Of a stretch of 64,000 nucleotides of DNA, positions 26,592 to 35,121 are shown piece by piece. The stretch is taken from assembly GCA_045604705.1 (NCBI GenBank), contig JAZUOO010000047.1, forward strand, positions 1-64,000. Direction: 5' to 3'. A program made the position numbers and the translations under genes. Numbering within the stretch: position 1 is the stretch's first letter; each line of letters starts with the position of its first letter. The notes under the pieces were generated by a model that saw nothing but the letters and a program-made list of their open reading frames with translations, was not told the DNA's origin and ran no database searches. This DNA is from SIG622 sp045604705 (GTDB lineage: Bacteria; Bacillota; Clostridia; Oscillospirales; CAG-382).

Positions 26592-27812
26592 TTGAGAAAC
26601 TGCGTAAAAATTATACTACTGTTGTTGTCTGTTGCGGTTCTTGCAGCCTGCCAAAGCGATAAAGACGAGAACGTCATCAAACAGAATGCGGCAGACAAAG
26701 AAAATGAGATAGTATCTGCCAACAAAGACGAAAATACAAAAACTGTCCCGGATCTTTCGGGGAAAGCATTTGATACGGATCTTCAGCAGACTCTTATGAA
26801 CGAGGGGTACATACTTTCCATAAAGACCGAATACCACGACACCGTCCCACAAGGTTCGATAATATCCCAAAATCCCAAAGGCGGTCAGGTCATGTCCGCT
26901 AAGGACGTATCACTGGAGCTTGCGATCAGTGCGGGTAAAAAAGATGGTACATCGGAAACACAGCTCGGGCAAAATAATCTCCAACATAATCAGCCCGTGC
27001 AGGATAAGCACGAGCAGCAAGAGTCATCCAACCCCGAAAAACCAGAGAACCGGGAAAATATTTCGGAGGATAACCGCGACATAACCGTACCGACGGGTAA
27101 AGGACTTGCCACGCCACGATGGATAATAAGCCCGACTATAGATTACGAATTCATAGAGACCTTTGGTAAGACCGGATATTCTATCTGTAAAAAGTGGAAC
27201 AACTACGGCATTCTCGATATAAACTGCAAGGCATACGGTACCGGTGCATACACAAAGCTGTTCTACTGCCCCGAGCACGGACTTTCATCGCCTGACGTAA
27301 ACAAGTCCCAAAAGCTGGCCGATGATCTTGTCCTTGTTCCGGATTGTGGTTATAGGACACAGGATAACGGGAACATCTACGTCTACGACAACAGCCGAAA
27401 CAGAGTGTATCTTACCGGCTATTCCGACGGAGAGTTCAAGATTGCCGACATCACCGATACAGAATTTTTCAAGACAAATGCAAGCTACATTGCCGCACTC
27501 TACAACTGTGATGCAGACCTTATGATGTACGACGGCATAGGTATGGAAAGCCTCGGGGAAATATTCAAAGCGGAAAACATAAATATGCACTACGGCGTGG
27601 TAAACAATGAATTTTATACTCTCGTAGAGTTTGCCTACGATGAAATCCGTGACGGCAACGACTGCTACATAGTAAAGCAAAACGGGAAATACGGGTATCG
27701 GGGTATCACGGGACAGTATTATTACGAGTGTATCTTTGAAGAAGCGAATACGGCATATCTCGGTGCGGCGTGGGTAAAGTATAACGGAAAATGGGGAACC
27801 GTAGCGTTCTGA
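26592..27812 (+). CDS. Lipoprotein with PASTA domain and WG-like repeats
   Basis: 406 residues from a TTG start at 26592 (AAAGGACG about 9-10 nt upstream). The signal peptide ends in the lipobox LAAC, so the protein is membrane-anchored outside the cell. Residues about 52-117 form one PASTA domain (begins VPDLSGKAF, ends SLELAISAG), a module that in kinases and PBPs binds peptidoglycan fragments. A Gln/Glu/Asn-rich linker follows. The C-terminal half has WG-type motifs (QNGKYGYRGI, NGKWGTVAF). Function unknown; binding to the cell wall is inference. The gene at 48322 codes another WG lipoprotein. Confidence 0.75.
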   Translation: MRNCVKIILLLLSVAVLAACQSDKDENVIKQNAADKENEIVSANKDENTKTVPDLSGKAFDTDLQQTLMNEGYILSIKTEYHDTVPQGSIISQNPKGGQVMSAKDVSLELAISAGKKDGTSETQLGQNNLQHNQPVQDKHEQQESSNPEKPENRENISEDNRDITVPTGKGLATPRWIISPTIDYEFIETFGKTGYSICKKWNNYGILDINCKAYGTGAYTKLFYCPEHGLSSPDVNKSQKLADDLVLVPDCGYRTQDNGNIYVYDNSRNRVYLTGYSDGEFKIADITDTEFFKTNASYIAALYNCDADLMMYDGIGMESLGEIFKAENINMHYGVVNNEFYTLVEFAYDEIRDGNDCYIVKQNGKYGYRGITGQYYYECIFEEANTAYLGAAWVKYNGKWGTVAF

Positions 27813-27840
27813 ATAAGCAAAATAATTATATTGAATTTGT

Positions 27841-27868
27841 AAGGCTTCGTAAAAACGGAGCCTTTTTT
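27841..27868 (+). terminator. Terminator after the PASTA/WG lipoprotein gene
   Basis: AAGGCTTCGT (27841-27850) pairs with ACGGAGCCTT (27855-27864); T-run 27863-27868. Confidence 0.9.
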
Positions 27869-27897
27869 GTGAATTTGACGTCAATCCTTTTTTCTTC

Positions 27898-27926
27898 TTG
27901 ACAAACCGACTGTTTTGAGGTATAAT
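27898..27926 (+). promoter_or_regulatory. Sigma-A promoter of hisS
   Basis: TTGACA (27898-27903), 17-bp spacer, TATAAT (27921-27926), both exact. The 112-nt leader ends in TATGAATT/GAATTGCGAATTATG units similar to the intergenic repeats; no T-box motif is visible. Confidence 0.9.
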
Positions 27927-28038
27927 ATTTATTTGTAGAAGTATACATTTTGCAATTCATTTTCCGATACGTTTATTTCCGTAATCAATTATGAATTTTG
28001 AATTGCGAATTATGAATTAAACGAAAGGATTGAAATAA

Positions 28039-29301
28039 ATGATACAGAAACCAAAAGGTACTCTTGACATACTTCCCGATGAAGCCTTGCTTTGGCAGTA
28101 TGCCGAGGGTATTATGAGAGAAACTGCGGAAAAGTACGGATTTTTTGAAACAAGATTTCCCACCTTTGAATCAAGCGCACTTTTCAGAAGAGGCGTAGGT
28201 TCGACAACGGATATAGTTCAGAAAGAGATGTTCACAATGGACGACCGTGACGGTAACGAGCTTTGTCTTCGCCCCGAGGGTACGGCTTGCGTTGTAAGAA
28301 GCCTTATTGAAAACGGACTTCACAATGAGCCGATGCCGCTTCGTCTTTACTACATCACAAACTTCTTCAGATACGAAAAACCTCAGGCTGGAAGAAGCCG
28401 TGAATTCTATCAGTTCGGTGTTGAAATGTTCGGTGCGCCTACGGCGAATGCGGATGCGACCGTTATCTCCATTGCGGATACGGTGCTGAAGAAAATCGGT
28501 ATTTCAAATACGCTTAACATAAACTCCATAGGATGTCCCGAATGTCGTCCGAAATACAGACAGGCACTTGTCGAATACTTCTCGGCACATGAAGAAGAGC
28601 TTTGTCCCACCTGTCGTGAAAGACTTAAAACAAATCCGCTTCGTATTCTTGACTGTAAGAGTCCCATCTGCTCTGCTATTGCGGCGCAGTGTCCCAAGAC
28701 GGTTGACTATTTGTGTGACGACTGTGAGACACACTTTACAACGCTCAAGTCCTCGCTTGATGCTATGGGCATTGAATATATTGTCAATCCCAAGATTGTA
28801 AGAGGTCTTGACTACTATGTCAGAACGGTATTTGAGTTTATTTCCGATGACATCGGTGCGCAAAGTACCGTATGCGGTGGCGGAAGATACGACGGACTTG
28901 TACAGGAGCTTGACGGACCTGCACTTTGCGGTATCGGCTTTGGTCTTGGACTTACAAGACTTGTTCTTGCGATGAAAGCAAATGCCGAGAAAGGCAAGAT
29001 AGTGCTTCCCGAGAAAAAGATTCCAAGGCTCTACGTTGCTCCCATGGGCGATGCGGCGGCGCAGTATGCTATGGCACTTGTACACAAGCTCAGACTTGCG
29101 GGTGTTATTGCCGACTGTGATATTGTCGGAAGAAGCCTTAAGGCTCAGATGAAGTATGCGGATAAGATTGGTGCTCAGTATGCTCTTGTTATCGGAGACT
29201 CCGAGCTTCAGGCGGGTACGGCACAGCTGAAGAATCTTCGTGATGGTGAGAAGAGAGACATATTTCTTGCAGAGGCGGAGAAGATAATTGGGGAACTTTA
29301 A
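28039..29301 (+). CDS. hisS: Histidyl-tRNA synthetase
   Basis: Charges tRNA-His. 420 residues, class II. Motif 2 is in FFRYEKPQAGRSREFYQFGV (about 114-133), the histidine loop in RGLDYYVRTVFEF (about 255), and motif 3 in GIGFGLGLTRL (about 296). A cysteine-rich insert (GCPECRPKY, CPTCRER, CKSPIC, CDDC) lies between motif 2 and the histidine loop and may bind zinc, as in other clostridial HisRS. GAAAGGA lies upstream of the ATG. Confidence 0.97.
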   Translation: MIQKPKGTLDILPDEALLWQYAEGIMRETAEKYGFFETRFPTFESSALFRRGVGSTTDIVQKEMFTMDDRDGNELCLRPEGTACVVRSLIENGLHNEPMPLRLYYITNFFRYEKPQAGRSREFYQFGVEMFGAPTANADATVISIADTVLKKIGISNTLNINSIGCPECRPKYRQALVEYFSAHEEELCPTCRERLKTNPLRILDCKSPICSAIAAQCPKTVDYLCDDCETHFTTLKSSLDAMGIEYIVNPKIVRGLDYYVRTVFEFISDDIGAQSTVCGGGRYDGLVQELDGPALCGIGFGLGLTRLVLAMKANAEKGKIVLPEKKIPRLYVAPMGDAAAQYAMALVHKLRLAGVIADCDIVGRSLKAQMKYADKIGAQYALVIGDSELQAGTAQLKNLRDGEKRDIFLAEAEKIIGEL

Positions 29302-29317
29302 TAAATTTTAATCAGCT

Positions 29318-29700
29318 ATGTCGGATTCAAGAATTCTGAAAAATAATAATTTGTTGGAAAACGCACGAAAACTGCGACGTGAAATGACACCACACGAAAA
29401 ACGTTTATGGCATACATTTCTTCGGAAATATCCCGTAAAAATTTTCAAGCAGCGGATTATCGGAAATTATATAGTTGATTTTTACTGCTCTTCGGCAAAA
29501 ATCGTAATTGAACTCGATGGAAGCCAACATTATGATACGGAAAATCTATAAATGATAAAATCAGAGATGAATTTATGAACGCATTGGGACTTGCTGTAAT
29601 TCGGTTCTCAAACCGTGATATTGAAGAGAATTTTCGTGGTGTATGCGAGAAAATTGATTTCATAATTTGCGACAGAATAAAAAACAATCAGAAACAATAA
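29318..29700 (+). pseudogene. DUF559 (Vsr-like) endonuclease gene, frameshifted
   Basis: The first frame gives RKLRREMTPHEKRLWHTFLR and IVDFYCSSAKIVIELDGSQH, the hallmark of DUF559 proteins with the PD-(D/E)xK-like core, then stops at 29549-29551. The family sequence continues in another frame from about 29555: NDKIRDEFMNALGLAVIRFS and NRDIEENFRGV, up to the stop at 29698-29700. A small indel near 29550 separates the halves. Full-length relatives are about 120-130 residues, the size of the combined frames. It follows hisS by 16 bp. Programmed frameshifting is not suggested by any slippery site. Confidence 0.75.
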
Positions 29701-29714
29701 TTTCAGGCAGAAAT

Positions 29715-29900
29715 ACCCTCTCCGTCACGGCTATCGCCGTGCCACCTCCCCCGGAGTGGGAGGCAAGGAATCGGTGCGGCTTGTACGCTATGGCGAAAGA
29801 GCCAATACAATCTTTCCCAAAGCAGGAGGCAAGGAACAGCGCCATTCTTGGCTCGCCCTTTGGGAGAGCTGTCAGCGAAGCTGACTGAGAGGGCATTTCC
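29715..29900. repeat. Inverted-repeat intergenic element
   Basis: The left end ACCCTCTCCGTCACGGCTA and the right end AGCTGACTGAGAGGGCAT are related in reverse complement, and both arms continue with GGAGGCAAGGAATCGG versus GGGCGAGCCAAGAATGG-like sequence. Local palindromes CACGGCTATCGCCGTG and TCAGCGAAGCTGA lie near the ends. No coding capacity. It resembles intergenic repeats seen in many Clostridia genomes. It fills most of the 303-bp gap before aspS. Confidence 0.65.
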
Positions 29901-30003
29901 CGCAGAACTAAACAATTCACTTAAAGGATAGGGTGTTCCCCTTCGGTAATAATTCATCAAATTTACAAGATTATATTGAACAACAGCAAAAGGAGTATAA
30001 AAA

Positions 30004-31785
30004 ATGGCAGAATTTTTAGGTAATACAAAAAGAACCGACTACTGCGGCACTGTTACGGAAAAGAAAATCGGCGAAACGGTTACGGTTATGGGCTGGGTAC
30101 AGAAGCAGAGAGACCTGGGAAGCATAATCTTTATTGATCTTCGTGACAGAACAGGCATTGTTCAGATTGCACTTGATGAAACAAGTGACAAGGAGGTTTT
30201 TGCAAAGGCGGCCGCTGCAAGAAGCGAATATGTGCTTGCGGTGACGGGTACAGTCCGTGAGAGATCCAGCAAGAACCCCAACATTCCCACCGGTAATATT
30301 GAGATTTATGCAACGGCTATAAAGACTCTCGGTGAAAGTAAAACGCCTCCCTTTGAGATTTCCGACAGCTGTAATGCGGGCGATGAGATTAAGCTCAAGT
30401 ACAGATACCTCGATCTTCGCCGCCCCGAGCTTATGAACAATATTCTTTTCCGTCACAAGGTTGCAAAGGTTACCCGTGACTACTTTGACGAAAACGGATT
30501 TATCGAAATTGAAACTCCCATGATGATTAAGTCTACTCCCGAGGGAGCAAGAGACTATCTTGTACCCAGCCGTGTTCATCCGGGCTCATTCTATGCACTT
30601 CCCCAGTCGCCTCAGCTTTACAAGCAGCTTTCCATGGTTGCCGGCTTTGACAGATATATGCAGATTGCACGCTGCTTCAGAGACGAAGACCTCAGAGCCG
30701 ACAGACAGCCGGAGTTTACTCAGATTGACCTTGAAATGTCTTTTGTTGACATGGAAGACGTTCTCTCCATCGGTGAAGGCTTCATGAAGCGTGTTTACAA
30801 GGAGTGTCTCGGTATTGACATAAGCCTTCCGCTTCCCAGACTCACATACACGGAAGCTATGGAGCGTTTCGGCTCGGACAAGCCCGATGTAAGATACGGT
30901 ATGGAAATTATCGACATTTCCGAAGAAGTAAAGAATTCCGAATTTGTTGTATTCAAGTCTGCACTTGCAGGCGGCGGTACTGTTCGTGCAATAAAGGCAG
31001 AAAACTGCGTAAAGACTCTTACAAGAAAAGAGATTGACAAGCTCACAGACTATGTTAAGAGTTGCGGTGCAAAGGGACTTGCGTGGATAAGAATGACAGA
31101 CGAGGGTGTTGCGTCCTCCTTTGCAAAGTTCATGACAGAGGAAGAAATGGCAGCTATCCTTGCTAAGACAGAGGCTAAGACGGGCGACGTTGTCATGATT
31201 CTCGCAGATACAAACAAGGGGCACGTTCTTTCACAGCTCGGCTCTCTCAGAATTGAAACGGCAAACAAGCTCGGCATTGAAAAGAAAGGGCTCGGACTTC
31301 TCTGGATTACAGAGTTCCCGTTCTTTGAATACAACGAAGAAACAGGCAACTGGGATGCTATGCACCATCCTTTCACCTCACCTCTTGATGAGTGTCTTGA
31401 CTACCTTGAAACGGACAAGGCAAATGTAAGAGCCAAGGCATACGACCTTGTTCTCGGCGGTATTGAGCTTTCCTCCGGTTCTATAAGAATCACAAATCCG
31501 GATCTTCAGAAGCGAATGTTCAATCTTCTCGGCTTCTCGGACGAGGAGGCATATGAAAAGTTCGGCTTCCTTACGGATGCGTTCCAATACGGTGCTCCTC
31601 CTCACGGCGGTATGGGTATCGGCCTTGACAGACTTTGTATGCAGCTTCTCGGTGCTGAAAGCCTTCGTGACGTTATCGCATTCCCGAAGAATCAGGCGGC
31701 GGTTGAGCTTATGACCATGGCTCCTGCGGCGGTTGACAAGAAAGCACTTGATGATCTTCACATTAAGGTTGATGTCGAGAAGTAA
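30004..31785 (+). CDS. aspS: Aspartyl-tRNA synthetase
   Basis: Charges tRNA-Asp. 593 residues, the bacterial type with an N-terminal OB fold (about 20-110), the class II core split by a GAD insertion (about 290-410), and a C-terminal catalytic end. Motif 2 is RCFRDEDLRADRQPEFTQ (about 222-239) and motif 3 GMGIGLDRLCM (about 537). AAAAGGAG lies 7-9 nt before the ATG. Whether it also charges tRNA-Asn cannot be decided here. Confidence 0.97.
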   Translation: MAEFLGNTKRTDYCGTVTEKKIGETVTVMGWVQKQRDLGSIIFIDLRDRTGIVQIALDETSDKEVFAKAAAARSEYVLAVTGTVRERSSKNPNIPTGNIEIYATAIKTLGESKTPPFEISDSCNAGDEIKLKYRYLDLRRPELMNNILFRHKVAKVTRDYFDENGFIEIETPMMIKSTPEGARDYLVPSRVHPGSFYALPQSPQLYKQLSMVAGFDRYMQIARCFRDEDLRADRQPEFTQIDLEMSFVDMEDVLSIGEGFMKRVYKECLGIDISLPLPRLTYTEAMERFGSDKPDVRYGMEIIDISEEVKNSEFVVFKSALAGGGTVRAIKAENCVKTLTRKEIDKLTDYVKSCGAKGLAWIRMTDEGVASSFAKFMTEEEMAAILAKTEAKTGDVVMILADTNKGHVLSQLGSLRIETANKLGIEKKGLGLLWITEFPFFEYNEETGNWDAMHHPFTSPLDECLDYLETDKANVRAKAYDLVLGGIELSSGSIRITNPDLQKRMFNLLGFSDEEAYEKFGFLTDAFQYGAPPHGGMGIGLDRLCMQLLGAESLRDVIAFPKNQAAVELMTMAPAAVDKKALDDLHIKVDVEK

Positions 31786-31819
31786 TTAAGATCTCACCTT
31801 TTTAAAAAGAATAAAATTC

Positions 31820-31857
31820 ACCGCAGAGGCATATTTTTTGCTCCTGCGGTTGTTTTT
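31820..31857. terminator. Bidirectional terminator between aspS and the LRR gene
   Basis: ACCGCAGaGGC (31820-31830) pairs with GCtCCTGCGGT (31840-31850); T-rich tracts follow on both strands. Confidence 0.85.
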
Positions 31858-31905
31858 GTATATTAAACTATTGGTAGATACAGACCTTGGAAATAATCTT
31901 AAATC

Positions 31906-33057
31906 CTAATCCATAAATCCTATTTCTTCCACATTCATTTCCGAATAAAACATCTCTCTGGCATCCACCGTCAGATTCCCGATAATATCGCTTGCTTCAA
32001 CCGGACACCCGTCAAAAGCATTCTCGCCCATAACCGGAAGTGAACCGTCGACAAATACGACCTCACCCAGCTTTGCACAGCTTCTGAAAGCCGAATTTCC
32101 GATGTATTCCACGCTGTCCGGAACGGTCACGGACTCAATTGTAAGCCTACCTGCAAAGGTGCCGTCGGCGATTATTCTCACCCCGTCTGGGATTACAACG
32201 TTTTCGCCTTTACCGTTATACTTCAGAAGTACGTCTCCGACAACACAGAATTCATCGGTAAGATCGTCATAGAAAGGTGTGTGCTCAAAGGCTCCGAGTC
32301 CTATTCTTTGTACTGTATCTGAAAGATAAACCTTTTCAAGCTTTGCACATCCTGCAAAAGCCGCCTTACCGACGGAGCAGGAACCGAAAATACTTATGCT
32401 TTCTATGGATTTGCATCCGCCAAACGCTCTGTCGCCAATATAACGAAGAGTCATCGGAAGAAACACATCCTTAAGTGCAAGGCATCTGTAAAAGGCGTTG
32501 TTACCGATATAGATAAGCTCCTTTGAGCCAATAAATGTTTCAAGCGACACATTTTCGTAAAAAGCTCCCGTACTCTCGGGAAAATTTGCTTCCTGTGAAA
32601 GAATGGCAGTAACCGAATCCGGCAGCTCAAGGCTTGTGATTTTGGAGGAGATACCTGCTGATGAACCTATGTAATACACGGGAATGTCATCTTCATCCCT
32701 GTGCAAAAATACTTTTCCGTCTTCTGATGAGGGAACCACTGCTGCTGTATGTCCGCTGAGCTTTGGAACAACATTGGGCTCCTGTAAACGCTTCGGTGCA
32801 AAGCTTGCGGTATATTCCGCATACAGCTCGTCCGTTGTCGGGGGAATTACCTCCGGTAGAATCTCTGTTTCTTTAGGAATATCGGAACTTTCAGTTGACT
32901 CATATTTTGGTATATTCACCTCAGACACTACACCGACATCTTTGTTTTCCGGAAAAAGAACACAGTATAAAAAAATAAAAATGATTACAAGAAAAGCAAA
33001 TACTACAAGAAATGGAATCCTACTTTTGGAGAAAATACTTTTCAAAAGCTTTGTCAT
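31906..33057 (-). CDS. Membrane-anchored BspA-like leucine-rich-repeat protein
   Basis: 383 residues. An N-terminal transmembrane segment (about 14-36, PFLVVFAFLVIIFIF) has basic residues before it and acts as an anchor, leaving the rest outside. From about residue 140 onwards there are repeats of the LRR_5/BspA kind: ELIYIGNNAFYRCLAL, LRYIGDRAFGGCKSI, VQRIGLGAFEHTPF, VEYIGNSAFRSCAKL. Such repeats mediate protein contacts on the surface of gut Clostridia. Its start overlaps the HAD gene's end by 4 bp, so the two are coupled. Confidence 0.85.
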   Translation of the reverse strand: MTKLLKSIFSKSRIPFLVVFAFLVIIFIFLYCVLFPENKDVGVVSEVNIPKYESTESSDIPKETEILPEVIPPTTDELYAEYTASFAPKRLQEPNVVPKLSGHTAAVVPSSEDGKVFLHRDEDDIPVYYIGSSAGISSKITSLELPDSVTAILSQEANFPESTGAFYENVSLETFIGSKELIYIGNNAFYRCLALKDVFLPMTLRYIGDRAFGGCKSIESISIFGSCSVGKAAFAGCAKLEKVYLSDTVQRIGLGAFEHTPFYDDLTDEFCVVGDVLLKYNGKGENVVIPDGVRIIADGTFAGRLTIESVTVPDSVEYIGNSAFRSCAKLGEVVFVDGSLPVMGENAFDGCPVEASDIIGNLTVDAREMFYSEMNVEEIGFMD

Positions 33058-33644
33058 TTCGCCGAATCTCCCGTCTTGGTGTACTCTTTCCAGAGGATAA
33101 GCTTGTCGCCCTTTACAACAAAAGCGGTTTTGGATATTTCCGCCAACGGCGTATCGGAAAGGGAATCCGAATAAAACTCATCAACATCCTCTTTCTTGAA
33201 GCCTGCTTCCTCGAAACGTCTGACCTTTTCCTTGCCGTGACAGTTGATGCCGTCATACTTTCCCGTATCCGGGTCAACATTGGAAGCATAGAGATACTTT
33301 ATCCCCAACATATCCGTGCACGGCTTTATAATAAACACCGGAGAAGCAGAGATTATAATATCATCCTCTTTTTGGTTGTCAAGATAGAACTTCTTTATTT
33401 TTTTTACATTTGTTTTCCAGAAGTCTTCCAGATATTTCTCCCTGTCAATCTTCGGCAGAAAGCCCTCGTATATCTTCTCCTTGAACGCTGTCTTTGTGCC
33501 CTTGCCGAAAAGATACATAATAAAAGGCACAAGCACACGCCAAAGTCCGAGTATCAACCATGGTTTTTTCTTTAAGCAGTATTTATAAAAATTAAAGGTG
33601 GAATCACCGTCATATATTGTTTTGTCAAAATCGTAAACGTTCAT
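33054..33644 (-). CDS. HAD-IB family phosphatase
   Basis: A 196-residue haloacid-dehalogenase-fold hydrolase. Motif I is VYDFDKTIYDGDS (catalytic Asp near residue 5), motif II ISAS near 99, and motif III YSDSLSDTPLA near 158-168. The layout resembles the SerB/HAD-IB group, and similar proteins are annotated HAD-IB family hydrolase. A hydrophobic cap segment (LILGLWRVLVPFIMYLFG, about 30-47) may touch the membrane. AAGGATGG precedes the ATG. Substrate unknown. Transcribed with the downstream LRR protein from the promoter at 33689-33717. Confidence 0.85.
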   Translation of the reverse strand: MNVYDFDKTIYDGDSTFNFYKYCLKKKPWLILGLWRVLVPFIMYLFGKGTKTAFKEKIYEGFLPKIDREKYLEDFWKTNVKKIKKFYLDNQKEDDIIISASPVFIIKPCTDMLGIKYLYASNVDPDTGKYDGINCHGKEKVRRFEEAGFKKEDVDEFYSDSLSDTPLAEISKTAFVVKGDKLILWKEYTKTGDSAK

Positions 33645-33688
33645 TATACCATCCTTAAATATCTCAAATTCAAATAACAGACAGATGT

Positions 33689-33717
33689 ATTATACCAAAA
33701 ACACACTTTCTTGTCAA
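33689..33717 (-). promoter_or_regulatory. Sigma-A promoter for HAD-LRR genes
   Basis: Minus strand TTGACA (33717-33712), 17-bp spacer, TATAAT (33694-33689). Confidence 0.9.
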
Positions 33718-33896
33718 TCCGACAATCTTTCTGTAAATAAGACGCAAAATCGGACCGGAAAATCACACGGAAGGAAACCTGTCGCTTGCAACAAAACTGC
33801 GTCACAGCTGAAATATTTCTCAATTGTTGGTTGTGAATTTTTAAATTTTAATTTTTTCCATATAGCAGTCCTAAATCCTAAATCCTGACTCTTGCC

Positions 33897-34712
33897 TTAC
33901 ATCATCTTCTGCTCAAGAACTCTTAGAAAATCTCCACTGTCAACGCCGTAAAGCTTCAGCACCTTAACGGAACGTCGTATTATAACCTTTTCCTCAAAGC
34001 CAATCACGAATTTTCTGTATCCGTCCGCAACAAGAACCGGCTTCTCATCCTCCTGGCAAATTCTCTCTTTGCTCATTGTAATCTCAATAACATCACTTCC
34101 CGATGTCACAAGAGAGGAATGCAAAAGTGAGCTTGCACAAATCGGCGTAATAACAAGATTTTCCGACTGCGGCATAAGAATGGGTCCTTGTGCCGAAAAA
34201 TTATACGCGGTAGATCCGGTGGGAGTGGCGACAATGACACCATCGGCGGGGAATGAGATGACCGAGCTTCCATTGATGTGCAATGTAAAATCCACAGCCT
34301 TGCAAAGACCGCCTCTTGACAGCACTGCCTCATTAAGTCCCGTGAAGCTCTCTCTTATCCTACCGTCCACACCGATTATGTCACATTCAAAAAGCAGACG
34401 CTCTTCAAATTTTTCCGTACCTTTTGATATGGCAATAATTCTTTCCTTTGCATTCTCCGGCTCGCATGAGGTCAGATACCCCCTATGCCCGAAATTTATT
34501 CCGAGTACCGGCACGGAAAATCCGAGCACCGTGTCAAGATACCGCAGAACAGTTCCGTCACCGCCGGCAATCACTGCAAGATCGGGAGAGATTACGCACT
34601 CCGCTGCACTCATATATACATTAAAGCCCTTTGAGGTCAAATTATTTTTCAGACTTTGAGAAAATTCGCAGCTATGTTCTTTTGTGGGATTTGGAAGAAT
34701 AAGTACGTTCAT
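33897..34712 (-). CDS. nadK: NAD kinase
   Basis: Phosphorylates NAD to NADP. 271 residues, the usual length. GGDGT (about 51-55) is the catalytic and phosphate-binding motif, LNEAVLSRG (about 124) holds the conserved Asn-Glu, and TPTGSTAYN (about 163) the third signature. GAGGATG lies just before the ATG. Own promoter at 34745-34773. Confidence 0.96.
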   Translation of the reverse strand: MNVLILPNPTKEHSCEFSQSLKNNLTSKGFNVYMSAAECVISPDLAVIAGGDGTVLRYLDTVLGFSVPVLGINFGHRGYLTSCEPENAKERIIAISKGTEKFEERLLFECDIIGVDGRIRESFTGLNEAVLSRGGLCKAVDFTLHINGSSVISFPADGVIVATPTGSTAYNFSAQGPILMPQSENLVITPICASSLLHSSLVTSGSDVIEITMSKERICQEDEKPVLVADGYRKFVIGFEEKVIIRRSVKVLKLYGVDSGDFLRVLEQKMM

Positions 34713-34744
34713 TAATACATCCTCGTTTACATATTGTTATATAT

Positions 34745-34773
34745 ATTATATAACCTGTTTTCCGTTTTGTCAA
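34745..34773 (-). promoter_or_regulatory. Sigma-A promoter of nadK
   Basis: Minus strand TTGACA (34773-34768), 17-bp spacer, TATAAT (34750-34745), both exact. Confidence 0.9.
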
Positions 34774-34786
34774 GTTTGGGAAATTC

Positions 34787-34820
34787 GACACGGTATACCG
34801 TGAAAATGTGTCTGTTTTTT
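34787..34820. other. Palindrome CACGGTATACCGTG in a divergent promoter region
   Basis: CACGGTATACCGTG (34789-34802) is a perfect 14-bp palindrome, just upstream of the nadK promoter. An overlapping pairing GACAC (34787-34791) with GTGTC (34808-34812), followed by TGTTTTTT, could act as a weak plus-strand terminator. It may be a regulator binding site. Apart from promoters nothing else is seen in 34713-35121. Confidence 0.4.
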
Positions 34821-34928
34821 GCACAAACACTCCTAAACTTCAAATTAACACCGCGTAACGGTAATAAAAACACTAAAGTTGTGAAATATACACAAAAAAT
34901 AAGATAAAATTCTGATTAAAATTACGTA

Positions 34929-34957
34929 TTGCATAAATTATACCGATAGTGTATAAT
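34929..34957 (+). promoter_or_regulatory. Sigma-A promoter of the EF-G paralogue
   Basis: TTGCAT (34929-34934), 17-bp spacer, TATAAT (34952-34957). The 160-nt leader contains the hairpin TGTGCA (35074-35079) / TGCACA (35094-35099) 17 nt before the ribosome binding site region. Confidence 0.75.
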
Positions 34958-35121
34958 GTTAACAGTCACAATGAAGCACCTTTTTTATTTTAAATTTAGG
35001 GCAGTTTGACGAAAAATTTTATTTGAAATATAACGTCGCAAAGGCTTACCAATATTTCGAAAAGAACAATGGCTGTGCAGTCCCCGAACGCTTTGCACAT
35101 CCCGGAAAGGAGATTTTAACT

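Noticed and set aside
33685..33888. 67-residue frame between the HAD gene and nadK
   Set aside because: Covers the HAD promoter and lacks a ribosome site.
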